A stretch of 64,000 bases of DNA from Siderastrea siderea (Eukaryota > Cnidaria > Anthozoa > Scleractinia > Rhizangiidae): contig OZ034966.1 in assembly GCA_964030785.1 (NCBI GenBank), positions 8,361,152 through 8,425,151 on the forward strand. The letters are read 5' to 3'. Below, in pieces: positions 1 to 11,700 of this stretch; positions within the stretch are counted from its first letter, which is position 1, and each line of letters begins with the position of its first letter. The notes under the pieces were generated by a model. That model was not told where the DNA came from and made no database searches. It saw nothing but the letters and a program-made list of their open reading frames with translations. The translations under genes were made by a program, and so were the position numbers.

Positions 1-970
1 GTTTATTCCAAGACAAAATACCGAGGCGAAATTATAAACGATTCAACAGTTTTTTAGACAATGCATGCCAAAAAAGAGTAGCAAAGTAGCTCAAGAAAAT
101 GTGGGACGGTGATTCTCTAAGAAGGTTTGTCTTTTGGTAAGTCATGATCCTTTAGCTCAGCTGCCTGTAGTCGTAGCAATCCGCACGGAATTGGTGTCAC
201 CCAGCCTGTCACTGTTATGTTACGAGCCGCAGTGCAAACCATTCGAGTCTTTCGCACTTGGGTTAATCTTTTATCACCTGTAGTTAGTGGCAAATGCGTT
301 CTAGCGATTATTTTTCCAAAGCTTTTTTTTCATATTGGCAAAAACTTAGATGAGGCAAGTGCCTCGTCTTGCCTCATGCTAGCTACGGCCCTGTATGATA
401 TATGTATATAAGAGAGCAGCTTTCATTGAATTCAAGAAGCAGCTGTTTTCTGAAACACTGTAACCAGTTAGAGTTTGTTTCTAAACTTAGCTTGATTTGC
501 AACTTCATTCTTAGAGGAATGAAGAGAAAGGGCCCTGGGAACAAGGTTGCTTTGTTTTAGTCGGAGTCCATAGAGATGAAATCACTGAATGGCAATAAAA
601 GGCCCTTCAAAATATCAAATTTTCTTTTCCTTTTTTAATTGTGTTATCATCAGTGGCTTGTAAACGGGAAAATTCCCTGTCCATTTTGGAATTGAATTAA
701 TTAAAAGTTGAATTCAACTTGATAATGATCTATTTAATGGCTTGTGTGGTTTTTAGTTCTTTTAAATTTTGATGAAAAGATAAATGTGATCCTCGTGGTT
801 AAATGTATTCAAATCAAGCAGTTAAACCAAACAAACAAACCTGAAACAATTCAGGCTTGAAATCCACAGTTCACAAGATTTATTTCATATACATCCATCC
901 TCTTTGATATTCTTTCCCTGAGATTTTAAGCCAGGGTTAGTGAGTGAACCCACCAGGCAAGGTAGGTTAA

Positions 971-1352
971 GGACGGTGCCTCCTAATACAGATGTATCAG
1001 TTTGCAAAGGTTATGACTATCAAGAAAAAGTAGATCTTAGGAAGGGTTATTGGAATCCAAAAAGAAAAATGCGGGTAACCAGCATTTTTCAGAGATAAAA
1101 TTAAGCAACCATAATTCTAAAAAAGTGTTAAAATACAAAGAATGTATGGCTCTTTCTTTCCAAATTTAAGCTCAATTGTCTCTGAAAAAATGCGTGGTTA
1201 CCCCCAGCCAGCCAGCCCTTGCTAAGATCTGCTTTTTCCACAGTCATAAACTGCATTAAAATATTGTTGTATTAGAGGGCAAATCCCCTAAGAAACCCGA
1301 ATATCCCAAGATGTCAAGAACGTATGTGCAGTAACAAAAGGAGGCACCGTAC
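971..1352. mobile_element. TTAA-type MITE, copy A
   Basis: About 380 bp, starting GGACGGTGCCTCCT right after TTAA (967-970) and ending in the inverse AGGAGGCACCGT. It is homologous along its length to 23453-23850, which has both TTAA flanks intact. The last bases and right flank of this copy have diverged. No coding capacity. Central sequence such as CATTTTTCAGAG and GATCTGCTTTTTCCAC is shared by both copies. The TTAA duplication suggests piggyBac- or Kolobok-type mobilisation; the superfamily is inference. Confidence 0.75.
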
Positions 1353-1369
1353 TCCTCGAATCGCCGGGT

Positions 1370-2060
1370 TTAACCCTGAGGGTCCTGAAGGGGTGAAATG
1401 GGAGCTGGGATTTGCTTACTTAAGCGAGTTGGGAAAATGGGATTTGAGGCACTGGGGCTGGGATTTGGCGACTGGGTCTGGGAAAAAGGTAGCTAGCGTA
1501 TAATACACGAGTCAACGAAAACCCCGACGGAAACGTTTATGGAAACGTTACGGAAACGTTTACGAGTGTTAGGTAAAACAGGTCCGAAATTCCTAGGTCA
1601 GCTGTCGAAGTGTTTAAATTTTAACAAACCTTGTAACTTTTAGGATACTTTTGGAGGCTTTTTGTGCCAAGTAAAAGACGAAAGAGGTGAATGTAAATGA
1701 CAACAAAGTTGCAAAACACCCGCTATCTTGCCTAACTTAGTAATAAAATGTGGAGGTTGTATGGTTACCAAGTCAAGTACTTGCAGTGAAACACTCGCCA
1801 TCAATGTGCAAAAGACGGAGTGAAATACATGATGGTTTTGCGCTTGTTTTGTTTTAGAACAGCTCCCAGCAAGAATAAACAAATTCACAATGCAGTTCCA
1901 AATCCCCACCTATGCCCCACCCCCAGGGCCCAGCTAAATTTACTAAACACTTCCAATGCCCCACCTTCTCGGGCCTGATTTTGTATCCAATCCCCTACTA
2001 TTCCCCTCTAATCCCCACCTTGTCCCGGGGTGGGGGGTTGGTCGGGGTTGTTGTTGACTC
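1370..2060. repeat. G-rich / C-rich inverted low-complexity repeat
   Basis: The stretch 1380-1480 repeats GGGATTTGG/ACTGGG words. 1890-2040 carries the complementary AATCCCCACC / CCCCACC words. Between them are tandem GGAAACGTT copies (about 1527-1562). This looks like a degenerate foldback element, but its ends could not be set. Confidence 0.35.
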
Positions 2061-2435
2061 ATGCATAATAGGAATTAGGAAAGATGTCCTACAGAGTCTA
2101 CAGATCATTTGAAACTCTTGTTAAGTCCCAAATGTATAAAAATGCAACAAAATAGTCCCTAGGAAGACCTAAAAATGTTTGATCAGATGTCAACCCAATG
2201 TAGTTGTGACCTGACTTTAGCTCTGATTTTAAACTGCATTTACTGAAGTCAGCGATTTGGTTGCACAGCTGATTTTGATATTAGCTGCTGGTTTTTCCGA
2301 GAATTGGCGGAGCTAATAAGTTAGCAAAATCGAAGAAATGATCTTGACATGATTTCCAGTCCAATTTACATCCATTCCACTTTACAAACTTTTCTGTCGC
2401 TGTTGATCTTGTTGGACTGCAGCTGTGTAACACTA

Positions 2436-2711
2436 ATGGCTTCCTGGCGGTTTTTCGATTTTGCTCCCGAAAGCTCGTCCCCGCCTGGCACAAACAACAG
2501 TCCTTACCGTTCTTGCCAGTCTCTTAATGGAACCGAAAGTCCAATTTTCCACTTACCGCGGTTGTTAAGCCCGGAAGATGATATCATTCGTCGTGAAAAT
2601 GCAGAAGCTTCGGAAAATACTCCATTGATAGCACACGAAAATCACTATGGAACAGCTGCAGAGCAGAATGAGTTTTCCATGTCTCTTGTGGCAGTTCTTC
2701 GAGTTCTTCGA
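2436..2711 (+). CDS. OCA2: OCA2-like exon 1, cytosolic N-terminus
   Basis: Opens [17 protein letters not shown] and contains ENTPLI, which fits the acidic dileucine rule [DE]xxxL[LI]. The human protein has the near-identical ENTPLL at the same relative place, where it acts in melanosomal sorting. A second [10 protein letters not shown] patch lies upstream. An in-frame ATG at 2349 would add a hydrophobic stretch unexpected for a cytosolic N-terminus, so 2436 is preferred. The donor is not clear: GT sites at 2681 (phase 2), 2694, 2703 and 2712 (phase 0) are all weak. The frame hits TAG at 2715, so the exon must end before that. Confidence 0.75.
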
Positions 2712-5700
2712 GTTTAGACCTCGAGGACATACCAGTGTGGAAACGTATTAGGTCAGGAAAGTTTGAGTTTTATTTGTTTTATAAATAACACCGTCTTTCA
2801 GCAGAACTGAGTCTGACTATATGTAGGAAGAATATTTCAAATTAGCGTTATATGGGAAGGGTTTGTAATAATTGAAAACTGGTTAAAACTTCCACCGTAA
2901 TTGTGGAAGGGCCTTGTGTAATGGATTCCCAGCTTTCTAGGAATTCCTAGGAATTCCTAAGAATTCCCAAAAATTCCAAACTATGCAAATTATGCATGGT
3001 TCAAGTTTACATGTTACCATCCCCCCCCGGGCAACCCCGGGGACAAGTCCAACCCTTCGGTCCCGGGGGTGGGGAATTGTTTGAAACGGTCTTGTCCCGG
3101 GGGGAGGGGGGCCGGGCAAATCGAAAACAACTTCTTGTTGTTTTAGGTTCTTGTGAGGTACGTCTCTTCTCGGTTGACGCCGAACCGCGTGAAGAAGACT
3201 GCCTATTTCCAGGAAGAATCTCTAGAATTTGTAGCAGACTGGTTAGAGAAGAATAATCTCTCAAAATTAAAATCTGTATTCGAAGGTACTTTTATTATAA
3301 TTTGTTAAACAAATGTGCGTTTGATGCGCACTCGAATGGATGGCGTTCGTCACAAACAAAGAAATATTTCTTAACCGTATTTATGTATATTCTAAGTCGA
3401 CTTAAATAGACTCTATAGAAAACGGACGCATGGCTTTATATTAAACCGAGGTCTCAGCCCAGTGTTCATTCTAATGAAACAAGCTAAGAAAAACTCCTTT
3501 AAAATGCTGCCATCAATTTGTTCACGGGCCTCTTGTGCGTATGTGCTATATTTAGATTAAATCACGTGGCGAAGACCATTTCTTTACTCGCTAGCCGTAT
3601 GCCAGTGCGGTTAGAGGTTTTTCTTCAGTTTTCTTTTTCAAATATAGTGTTCATGTTGTTATATTATACAGGTAGTGTCCTTCGTTCAAGAAACTCTCGA
3701 AAAGCGTTTAAATTCTTGTCAAAACGTCTGGTTTTGCTATTGTACGGAAATCAATATCGTCATCTAAGTCTTGTACACAAAACAACGTATTTGTGGTCAG
3801 TGAGGAGTCCCGGGGGTGGGGAATTGTCTCGTTCTGCCTGCCCGGGGGTGGGGAATAGACCGCCAAGCGAGAACAAAATTGCAAATCCCCGGGGGTGTGC
3901 CCGGGGGGGGGATGGTAACAGGTAGAATTGAACCATGCATTAGCTGTGACTAAGAAAGTTTTTTTCACGAAAAAGCTTTTAAGTGTTATTTTTGGGCATT
4001 TAAGAGTGGTCATATAAGTGTAGAAATTACCAGAGTTACAGTTTGTTGATCGCTAAACTGCTTTGGAGTTTTCTCACACCAAGTATCTCTTGACGTTTGG
4101 ACAAAAACAAAACAGCCACCGAAAAACAAAACTGCTATTACTACAAAATACATGTATCGGTCAAAATATTCAAACTTTCAGATAAACACATTTTGAGTTT
4201 CAAGTTCTACTTAGAATGTTATGCTTAGTCTGTGCAAGAATTGACCATAAAACAGAAAAAAATCATTTGTCAAAGAATAATCAGTTTTACTTTACCTTGT
4301 TAAATTACAATTTACAATTTTACAATTTAACGATTAAAATCCGTAGTTTCCGAACTTTTGCAGGGGTAAGTTTGTTCTAAGTCTCCATAGGGGCAAGATT
4401 TCCGCACAGCCCCATACTTCATTATGCATACAGCTCTTTGTTTAAAGAAAACAATAGCGCGTATTTCTAATGCGCATTTCTAATGACTCGTTTTGTTCAA
4501 CAAAGTTTATATATTTTTCTAAGTCCATATGGGCTTAGAAAAAATTTACGGATTTCGTGTCAAAAATACGGAAAATCGAGCAATTTTTTAAACATTTGTG
4601 TACTTTTCCCGTGTTTTTAAATCTGTCTCGAGTGTAAACTGTTAGAAAAAAAGCGGAATTAAGTCATAAGGTTAGCCATAAATGAGGTTATGGACAGCGC
4701 GTATTTTGTTAACGTAAACCACATAACATTTTAAAAATAAAAGGTTTTCTTACCCTTTTGTGTCTTGTGTCGTTATTTTTTTATTCTTTTTACTTATTTC
4801 TTTATTTTTGCTTTCCTTGTTAACATGGAGACAATGCTTGTGAAGCAGGAATTTTTCGTATTGTTATTCTTGCTTTCCCTGTTGAAGTGTAGCGTGGCCG
4901 AATTACGAACGGTGCATAAAGTGGTACTCCGGGAACTGAACCATTTATGCGTCCTTGCGGACCTCACAAAGGTCGACGATAGGCTTGATAATGTTGCCAA
5001 AAGGATCCTTGTAGTTATAATGCTGATGCTACATCCACTCCTGTAGGTAGCTTTCGTAGAGTTCTTTGGACGTTCCTGTGCGGGGCAAACCTCGGCGCCT
5101 AAGTCTGCGAAGTTTAAGCTGTACTAGTTCACTGTGAGATGAATATAGCCCTCGTTTTGTAGGTAGTCATAAGCCTTCCACTTGGCGCTCATCACGCGTG
5201 TTCCTGGCAAGATGAGTGCGCGTATGATGGGCAAAAAGTGTATCTTTATCACTGCGCTCTACCAGAACAAGGAAGCAAGCCTTCGTTTCACGGCCGCCGA
5301 AGACTGGATCGAGCAGAAGAGTGAAATGCGTGGCCTTTTTTTCAACTGAGAACCAATGGATGGACAAAAATAAATCATTTTTTCGTGCAGATTAGTCTAA
5401 AAGGTGAGGTGTCTTTGTAATAGAAGTAATTCAAATGTAAATTTCGTTGAATTTTAATAATGTTGATTGGCAGCTAAACATAAAAATAATTTATCGCCGG
5501 GAAAATGTCATCAGATCACCGTGGTGTAGTGGTATAGTAGATGGACAGCTAATCCAAAGGTATGAAGAGTGAGAGTTCGAGGCAAGCCGAGGGTAAATCC
5601 AAAGGAAAAAAAGAAGAAAAAAACTGGTAAGGAACTGGGTAAGCGAAAAATAGAAGAACAGAGGAGGAACGGAAAAGAAGGAGTGAGAGAAGAGAGAAAA

Positions 5701-8700
5701 AAAGGCAGATGCAACTAAATCCATTTTTATTGAAAAAGTAAGTAGTAATTACAAATGTATATATTCAAAGGGCCATTGTCTTAAAAAACAATAGAGCGCA
5801 TGCATAATTAATTTATTCTGCATGCATAATGAAGAATGGGGCTGTGCGGAAATCTTTCCTCGAACTGTTCAATGTCTTCGAAAAAAGCTTCTGTTAGCCG
5901 ACGCTAAATTAGCTCAAGTACTCCAAATTAAGAAACTGAAACGGTAAGCTTGTGAGGGTCTTGTAAGAATTGAAATGTTTATTTCAAAATCGTCTTTTTG
6001 CGATTGAGACATTGTCTTAGAAATAATCGATCCTTTGTCACAAGTCTATTCCGTTTTATGTGTAACTAGGTTGTCTTGTCTCTCTAGTCGGTATTACCCT
6101 AAGAAGTAATACCGCCCAGGGGGACACAGAGACATGTGAGCTTCTTATACATCACACTTTGAATATTTTTTTCAAATCATTGCAGGCCTTGCTGATGAGG
6201 TATAATGGTAACTCGGAAAACTTGACTTATTGTAAACATTTTTAAACTTAGTGTTCTTGCCTTCACCTTTGGGGGCAAGGGGTGGGGGGAGTGCAAGCTG
6301 TGTATATGTATATTCAGCTTTCATTTACTTTCCACCTGGATTTCTATTACACAGTTTCTTTCAGATTATGCTGTTTACAGGTTTCTACTATAACTCTGAT
6401 ACAGACTTAGTAGTCCTTGTCCCTTTGACTGGTATTACCTAAAAAGATTGTACCATCTGTGAAAGGACATACTGTGTGTTTGCAAGCATTCACAGCTTAC
6501 ATTTCGTTAATATTATCAAAGATATTGGTCTTGTCCCTTTGAGCCATATTACCTAAGTAAATAGTACTGTAGTACCGCCTAGATGGACACATGGCTATTC
6601 AGCTTGCATGTTGTTCATGCTTTGTAGTCTTATCCTTTTGTCAGGTATTACCCAAAGAGATAGTACCATCTGGGGGACAAACTGTTTGTATTCATGAGTA
6701 TTCAGCTCACATTTCATAAATATCCTCAGACGTAGTGGTTTTGTCCCTTTGAATGGTATTACCTAAGAAAATAGTACCGCCAAGAAGGACACATGGCTAT
6801 TCAGCTTGCATGTTGTAGATATTCTCATGCTTCGTAGTCTTGTCCTTTTGGCAGGTATTACCCAAAGAGATAGTACCATCTGGGGGACAAACTGTTTGTA
6901 TTCATGAGTATTCAGCTCACATTTCATAAATATTTTCAGACTTAGTGGTTTTGTCCCTTTGAATGGTGTTAGGGAGCGGTCATTATTTAGAGCAGGGGAG
7001 GGGGTGGATGATTTTTTAACCCCAAAAAGCATAAGTCTATAACCCCTCCTTTAGCAGATGGTAACTTTCTGTGACTCCTCCTTGAAGTGTCCCTTTGAAT
7101 GGTGTTATCTAAGAAAATAGTACCATCTACAAGGACACATGACTATTCAACTTGCATGTTGCAGCTATTCTCATGCTTAGTAGTCTTGTCCCTTTGGCTG
7201 GTATTACCTAAGAAAACAGTACCACCCAGAAGGACACACAGGTATTCAGCTCGCATGTCACCAAACGAGAGCCTGCTCGCAGGCTATCATGCTTAGTGGT
7301 CTTGTACCATCCATCCTAGATTGAGGTGTCTAATTGCAGTGTTAAGTATTGTCAGAAAACTCCCACAAAGGTGAATGTGTTAACAGAGGTATCAGCTAAG
7401 GGCTATTTGTTAATTCATAAATTTCTTGTACAAGTAAAATTGAAATATTGTGAATGGAATAAAATTGTTTGAAAATTAGATTCATTGTTCTGTGTCATTG
7501 ATGTAGTATTTCATTACAGGAATTCTCCATTTCTCTTCCATGGAAGGGTTTTTTTTTGGGGGGGTGGGGTTGAGACACCTCCCCTCACCCCACCCCATGA
7601 GAGATTTTAAAACTTTGTATTTTGAGACCCCCCCTCCAAATTTCTGAGAACGTTCCATGGGGGAGGCATGGTTATTTTCTGGAACAACACAATTATGTTT
7701 TTGACTTGAGGTTGCAGTGATATTAATTGAACTGTTTCTTTCTGTGCCCATGAAGGAGGCAAAGGCAATTGGAAGGAAAACAAACATTAATTGTAATAAT
7801 TTTTTTTCTTTTTCATTTTAAGTTAATTTTGTTTTTCATTTGGAGATACTAGCAGGAATTGCTACTGTACAAATCCGAATGTGTAAATAAAGTTTATGTA
7901 TGTATGTAATTGTTTCAAATGTAACAAAAATGAGTTATTATAACTGTTGATTGTTTGCCTTTTTCTATTTTGTTTTTCGTTCTTACAATGACAAGGGAAT
8001 AGAAACTGTAATCAACTTGTTCACCACCTGTTGAAGAAAAAAACCCGCTCATAACTGAGACTGCTCAATTAGGAATGATGTGGTGCTAATTTTGGTTAAG
8101 GGTGGTAAAAGAAAGACAGAAGACGAAAACAGAGAATTTTGGTATGTAAAACATATTTAACCAAAAACTGTCCTTTTACATCCATTTTAACTTATTTAAT
8201 CAATTTCTTTACTTTATCAAGATGGGTGATGACTACAACAAGTTCTAATTTTTAGAATGATTACTGAATGGCATCCTTAATGTGACTGTGTTAACTTTAA
8301 CATTGCCATGGTTTTTCGAACCCAGCCTTCAGACGTGTGCGCGTTCCCGCAGTAAAATTGGCGGGAAAAGCGACTGTTTCGAAGTAGGACTTTCCAATAT
8401 TCTTAGCTTTCCTTGGAGACAGCTGAAAATTTGCATGTCTGGTCCTCTGGTGGTGAGTTGTTTGTCTCCACACTGGAAGAAACAAATAGAGTGATCTCAG
8501 AATTCCAGAAAGCTACAATCAGCAAATTCATTGTGAGAAGAGTAGACAAGGGCTTTGGTGCCAAAGGTCATTGTTATTAAATTCAGCTTAATTTTCAGTT
8601 CAATGGGAAGCTTAAACAGTTTTACCTCTGTGTTTTCATGTAATTGGATTATGGTTTTGAAATGCACTAATTAATTAATTAGCACATTGTTAAATTGCAT

Positions 8701-11700
8701 TCGCTACTTTTTTACAAACGGTGAAATGTTTCTTTCGAAAATGCTAAGATTAAGCAGGGTTTTCATTTTGAGAGAGCATCCAACTGCATACGACTTTCCT
8801 GTGGTAAAATTTGAGAGAGTGAGGAACAGTTCCATTAATGTTACTGCAACCCCCAGTTAAAAATATAATTGTGTTGTTCCAGAAAATAACCATACCTCCC
8901 CCACAGAATGTTCTTGGAAATTTGGAGGTGGGTGGAGGTCCCAAAATACAAAGTTTTAAAATCTTTCAAGGGGTGGGGTGAGGGGAGGTGTCTCAACCCC
9001 CCCCCCCCAAAAAAAAACCCCTTCCATGGAAGGGAAATGGACAATTCCTGTAATGAAATACTACAAAATGACACAGAACAATGAATAATTTTCAAACAAC
9101 AATTTTATTCCATTCACAATATTTCAATTTTAACTTGTACAAGAAATTTATGAATTAACAAATAGCCCTTAGCTGTTACCTCTGTTAACACATTCACCTT
9201 TGTGGGAGTTTTCTGACAATACTTAACACTGCAATTAGACACCTCAATCTAGGATGGATGGTACAAGACCACTAAGCATGACAGCCTGCGAGCAGGCTCT
9301 TGTTTGGTGACATGCGAGCTGAATACCTGTGTGTCCTTCTGGGTGGTACTGTTTTCTTAGGTAATACCAGCCAAAGGGACAAGACTACTAAGCATGAGAA
9401 TAGCTGCAACATGCAAGTTGAATAGTCACGTGTCCTTGTAGATGGTACTATTTCCTTAGATAATACTATTCAAAGGGACAAAACCACTAAGTCTGAAGAT
9501 ATTCATGAAATCTGAGCTGAATACTCATGAATACAAACAATGTGTCCCCCCCAGATGGTACATCTCTTTGGGTAATACCTGCCAAAGGGACAAGACTACT
9601 AAGCATGAGAATATCTACAACATGCAAGCTGAATAGTCATGTGTCCTTCTTGGCGGTACTATTTTCTTAGGTAAGGGAGCGGTCATTATTTAGAGCAGGG
9701 GAGGGGGTGGATGATATTAGTTAGGGGTTATGGATTTTTGGGAAGTGCTGGAGGAGCGGTTATGGAATACCCACAGAGAAAAAAGGAGGGGTTACTAGAA
9801 TCAATGAACACTTTATTGATTCCAAGGAATATGGCTTTATTGTTCTAGATTCGCACTAGGAATCGGCTTTGCTACGTGGTGGCCAGTCTTCCAGACCTAA
9901 GAATAACCTCATCAAATAATTCTGGTCGATCTTTATTCTCTTCCATCTTACTGTCCCCCGACTCTGCCGATTCACCCAAATCATTCATCATCATTGTCAT
10001 CGTCTTCATCCTAGACTGATTCATCCATGCATTCTCTTTGTTTGTAACTGGCACAAGGGACAGCATTTGTGTGAGTTGCTGAAGAATAGTTTCTAAGAAC
10101 ATGACTTATCATGCATTTTACTTTATCATACTATAATGCTTTCTTTCCAGTAAGAAGATTGTGTTTGTCCAGATATTTGTCTAGTCTTTATACTTCCAAT
10201 TTGCTGATTTCTCCTCCCAGAAATAATTGTCACCATTCATATTCCTCGAATCAATGTCTTCCGCCTAAAGTACTGATGTTTCCTTCCTCTCCGTGAGCAG
10301 CTCTAATCTGCGATCTTTGTTTAAGATCATTTAGATGCTGCACATACTCCTTTACTAATTTCGGATCAACTGCAAATTTGGTGGCAAAGTGGTCCATTTC
10401 AGTCTCTGTCTGCAGATTTCCATTACTAAACTCTTTTATAATATTAGCTCTGGGCTTCCAGGCATCCGGAAATAATAGTTCACAAGAGGCTGAGGAAAGC
10501 CAAGCAAGTGAGATTGACACTCAGATGACTGATGATACTCTGTGAATGACATATTAAGGCTACAAGAAATAACTTTTTTTGGCTTGCATCAGTTGACATT
10601 TGAAATGTTCCACTTTGTGTTTAAGAGCATTGCCACGACACTGGCTTTTGAAGTGAGGGATTTCATACACATCTGAAAAGTATATAATTAATTTGTACTT
10701 TGTCCTGACCTTCAGGCTGTTTACTAAGTTTGAGAGAGGCCCTTGTTTAAATGGCTTGTTCATGACAGTTACTGTACTTAATTTGCACCAATTCAAGCAC
10801 TAATGGTCTATTAAAAGTGTTTTTCTTTAAAGGAGGGGTCATGAAATTTTTCAACCACTTCAAGGAGGGGTCACAGAAAGTTACCATCTGCTAAAGGAGG
10901 GGTTATAGACTTATGCTGTTTGGGGTTAAAAAATCATCCACCCCCTCCCCTGCTCTAAATAATGACTGCTCCCTAACACCATTCAAAGGGACAAAACCAC
11001 TAAGTCTGAAGATATTTATGAAATGTGAGCTGAATACTCATGAATACAAATAGTTTGTCCCCCCAGATGGTACTATCTCTTTGGGTAATACCAGCCAAAG
11101 GGACAAGACACCTAAGCATGAGAATATCTACAACATGCAAGCTGAATAGTCATGTGTCCTTCTAGGTGGTACTATTTTCTTAGGTAATACCATTCAAAGG
11201 GACAAGACCACTAAGTCTGAAGATATTTATGAAATCTGAGCTGAATACTCATGAATACAACCAGTTTGTCCCCCCAGATGGTACTATCTCTTTGGGTAAT
11301 ACCTGCCAAAGGGACAAGACTACTAAGCATGAGAATATCTACAACATGCAAGCTGAATAGTCATGTGTCCTTCTTGGCGGTACTATTTTCTTAGGTAATA
11401 CCATTTAAAGGGACAAGACCACTAAGTCTGAAGATATTAATAAAATGTGAGTTGAATACTCCTGAATACAAACAGTTTGTCCCCCAGATGGTACTATCTC
11501 TTTGCGTAATACCTGCCAAAGGGACAAGACAACTAAGCATGAGAATATCTACAACATGCAAGCTGAATAGTCATACGTCCTTCAAGGCGGTACTATTTTC
11601 TTAGGTAATACCATTCAAAGGGACAAGACCACTAAATCTAAAGAGATTTTTATGAAATGTGAGCTGAATACTCACGAATACAAACAGTTTGTCCCCCAGA

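Larger units (their letters stand above)
1..2435. other. Upstream region, no gene recognised
   Basis: No convincing coding exon was found before the P-protein N-terminal exon. A TATA-like run lies at about 403-411 and an AATAAA at about 594, but no conserved reading frame lies between them. The block holds a TTAA-flanked MITE (971-1352) and a G-rich/C-rich repeat (about 1370-2060). The promoter of the P-protein gene should lie in the last part, but no TATA box or clear initiator was seen there. Confidence 0.4.
2985..3945. mobile_element. Small foldback element with G/C-rich arms
   Basis: The left arm (about 2985-3115) reads GCATGGTTCAAGTTTACATG, then TTACCATCCCCCCCCGGGCA and CGGGGGTGGGGAATTGT. 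The right arm (about 3805-3945) is its inverse complement with a few changes. The 690-bp centre holds two open segments with compatible splice sites (3147-3285, 3672-3799). Flanking target duplication was not identified. Confidence 0.6.
5860..7737 (+). repeat. Left arm of the foldback
   Basis: Order: a unique outer segment (5860-6065), satellite units (about 6070-7250) interrupted by a 116-bp end of the TAA-flanked element (6972-7087), then an inner segment with AGATTGAGGTGTCTAATTGC and a G-run block. This arm lacks the LTR element, so it preserves the empty target site CACCTTTGGGGG at about 6267. Confidence 0.85.
9675..10973 (-). mobile_element. TAA-flanked DNA transposon (PIF/Harbinger-like target site)
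   Basis: 1,299 bp with terminal GGGAGCGGTCATTATTTAGA and its inverse ending AATGACTGCTCCC. Each side has TAA (9672-9674, 10974-10976), and the interrupted satellite reads GGTAA and CACCATTC. A 3-bp TAA/TTA duplication is typical of PIF/Harbinger elements; the superfamily is inference. The centre holds minus-strand coding remnants (9872-10102, 10251-10520). The inner right end, with CCCCTCCTTTAGCAGATGGT on the minus strand, is shared with the left-arm stub. Confidence 0.7.

Noticed and set aside
2281..2493. 70-codon minus-strand frame over exon 1
   Set aside because: Antisense shadow of the N-terminal exon, with no motif.
3147..3285. SAM domain exon
   Set aside because: [19 protein letters not shown] resembles the first helix of a SAM domain, but the following segments do not continue the fold.
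5515..5595. Functional tRNA
   Set aside because: The boxes are imperfect and no cloverleaf closes.
5850..5870. 9-bp or 7-bp target duplication around the large foldback
   Set aside because: AATCTTTCC on the left and CGCCAATTT on the right do not match at any tested offset.
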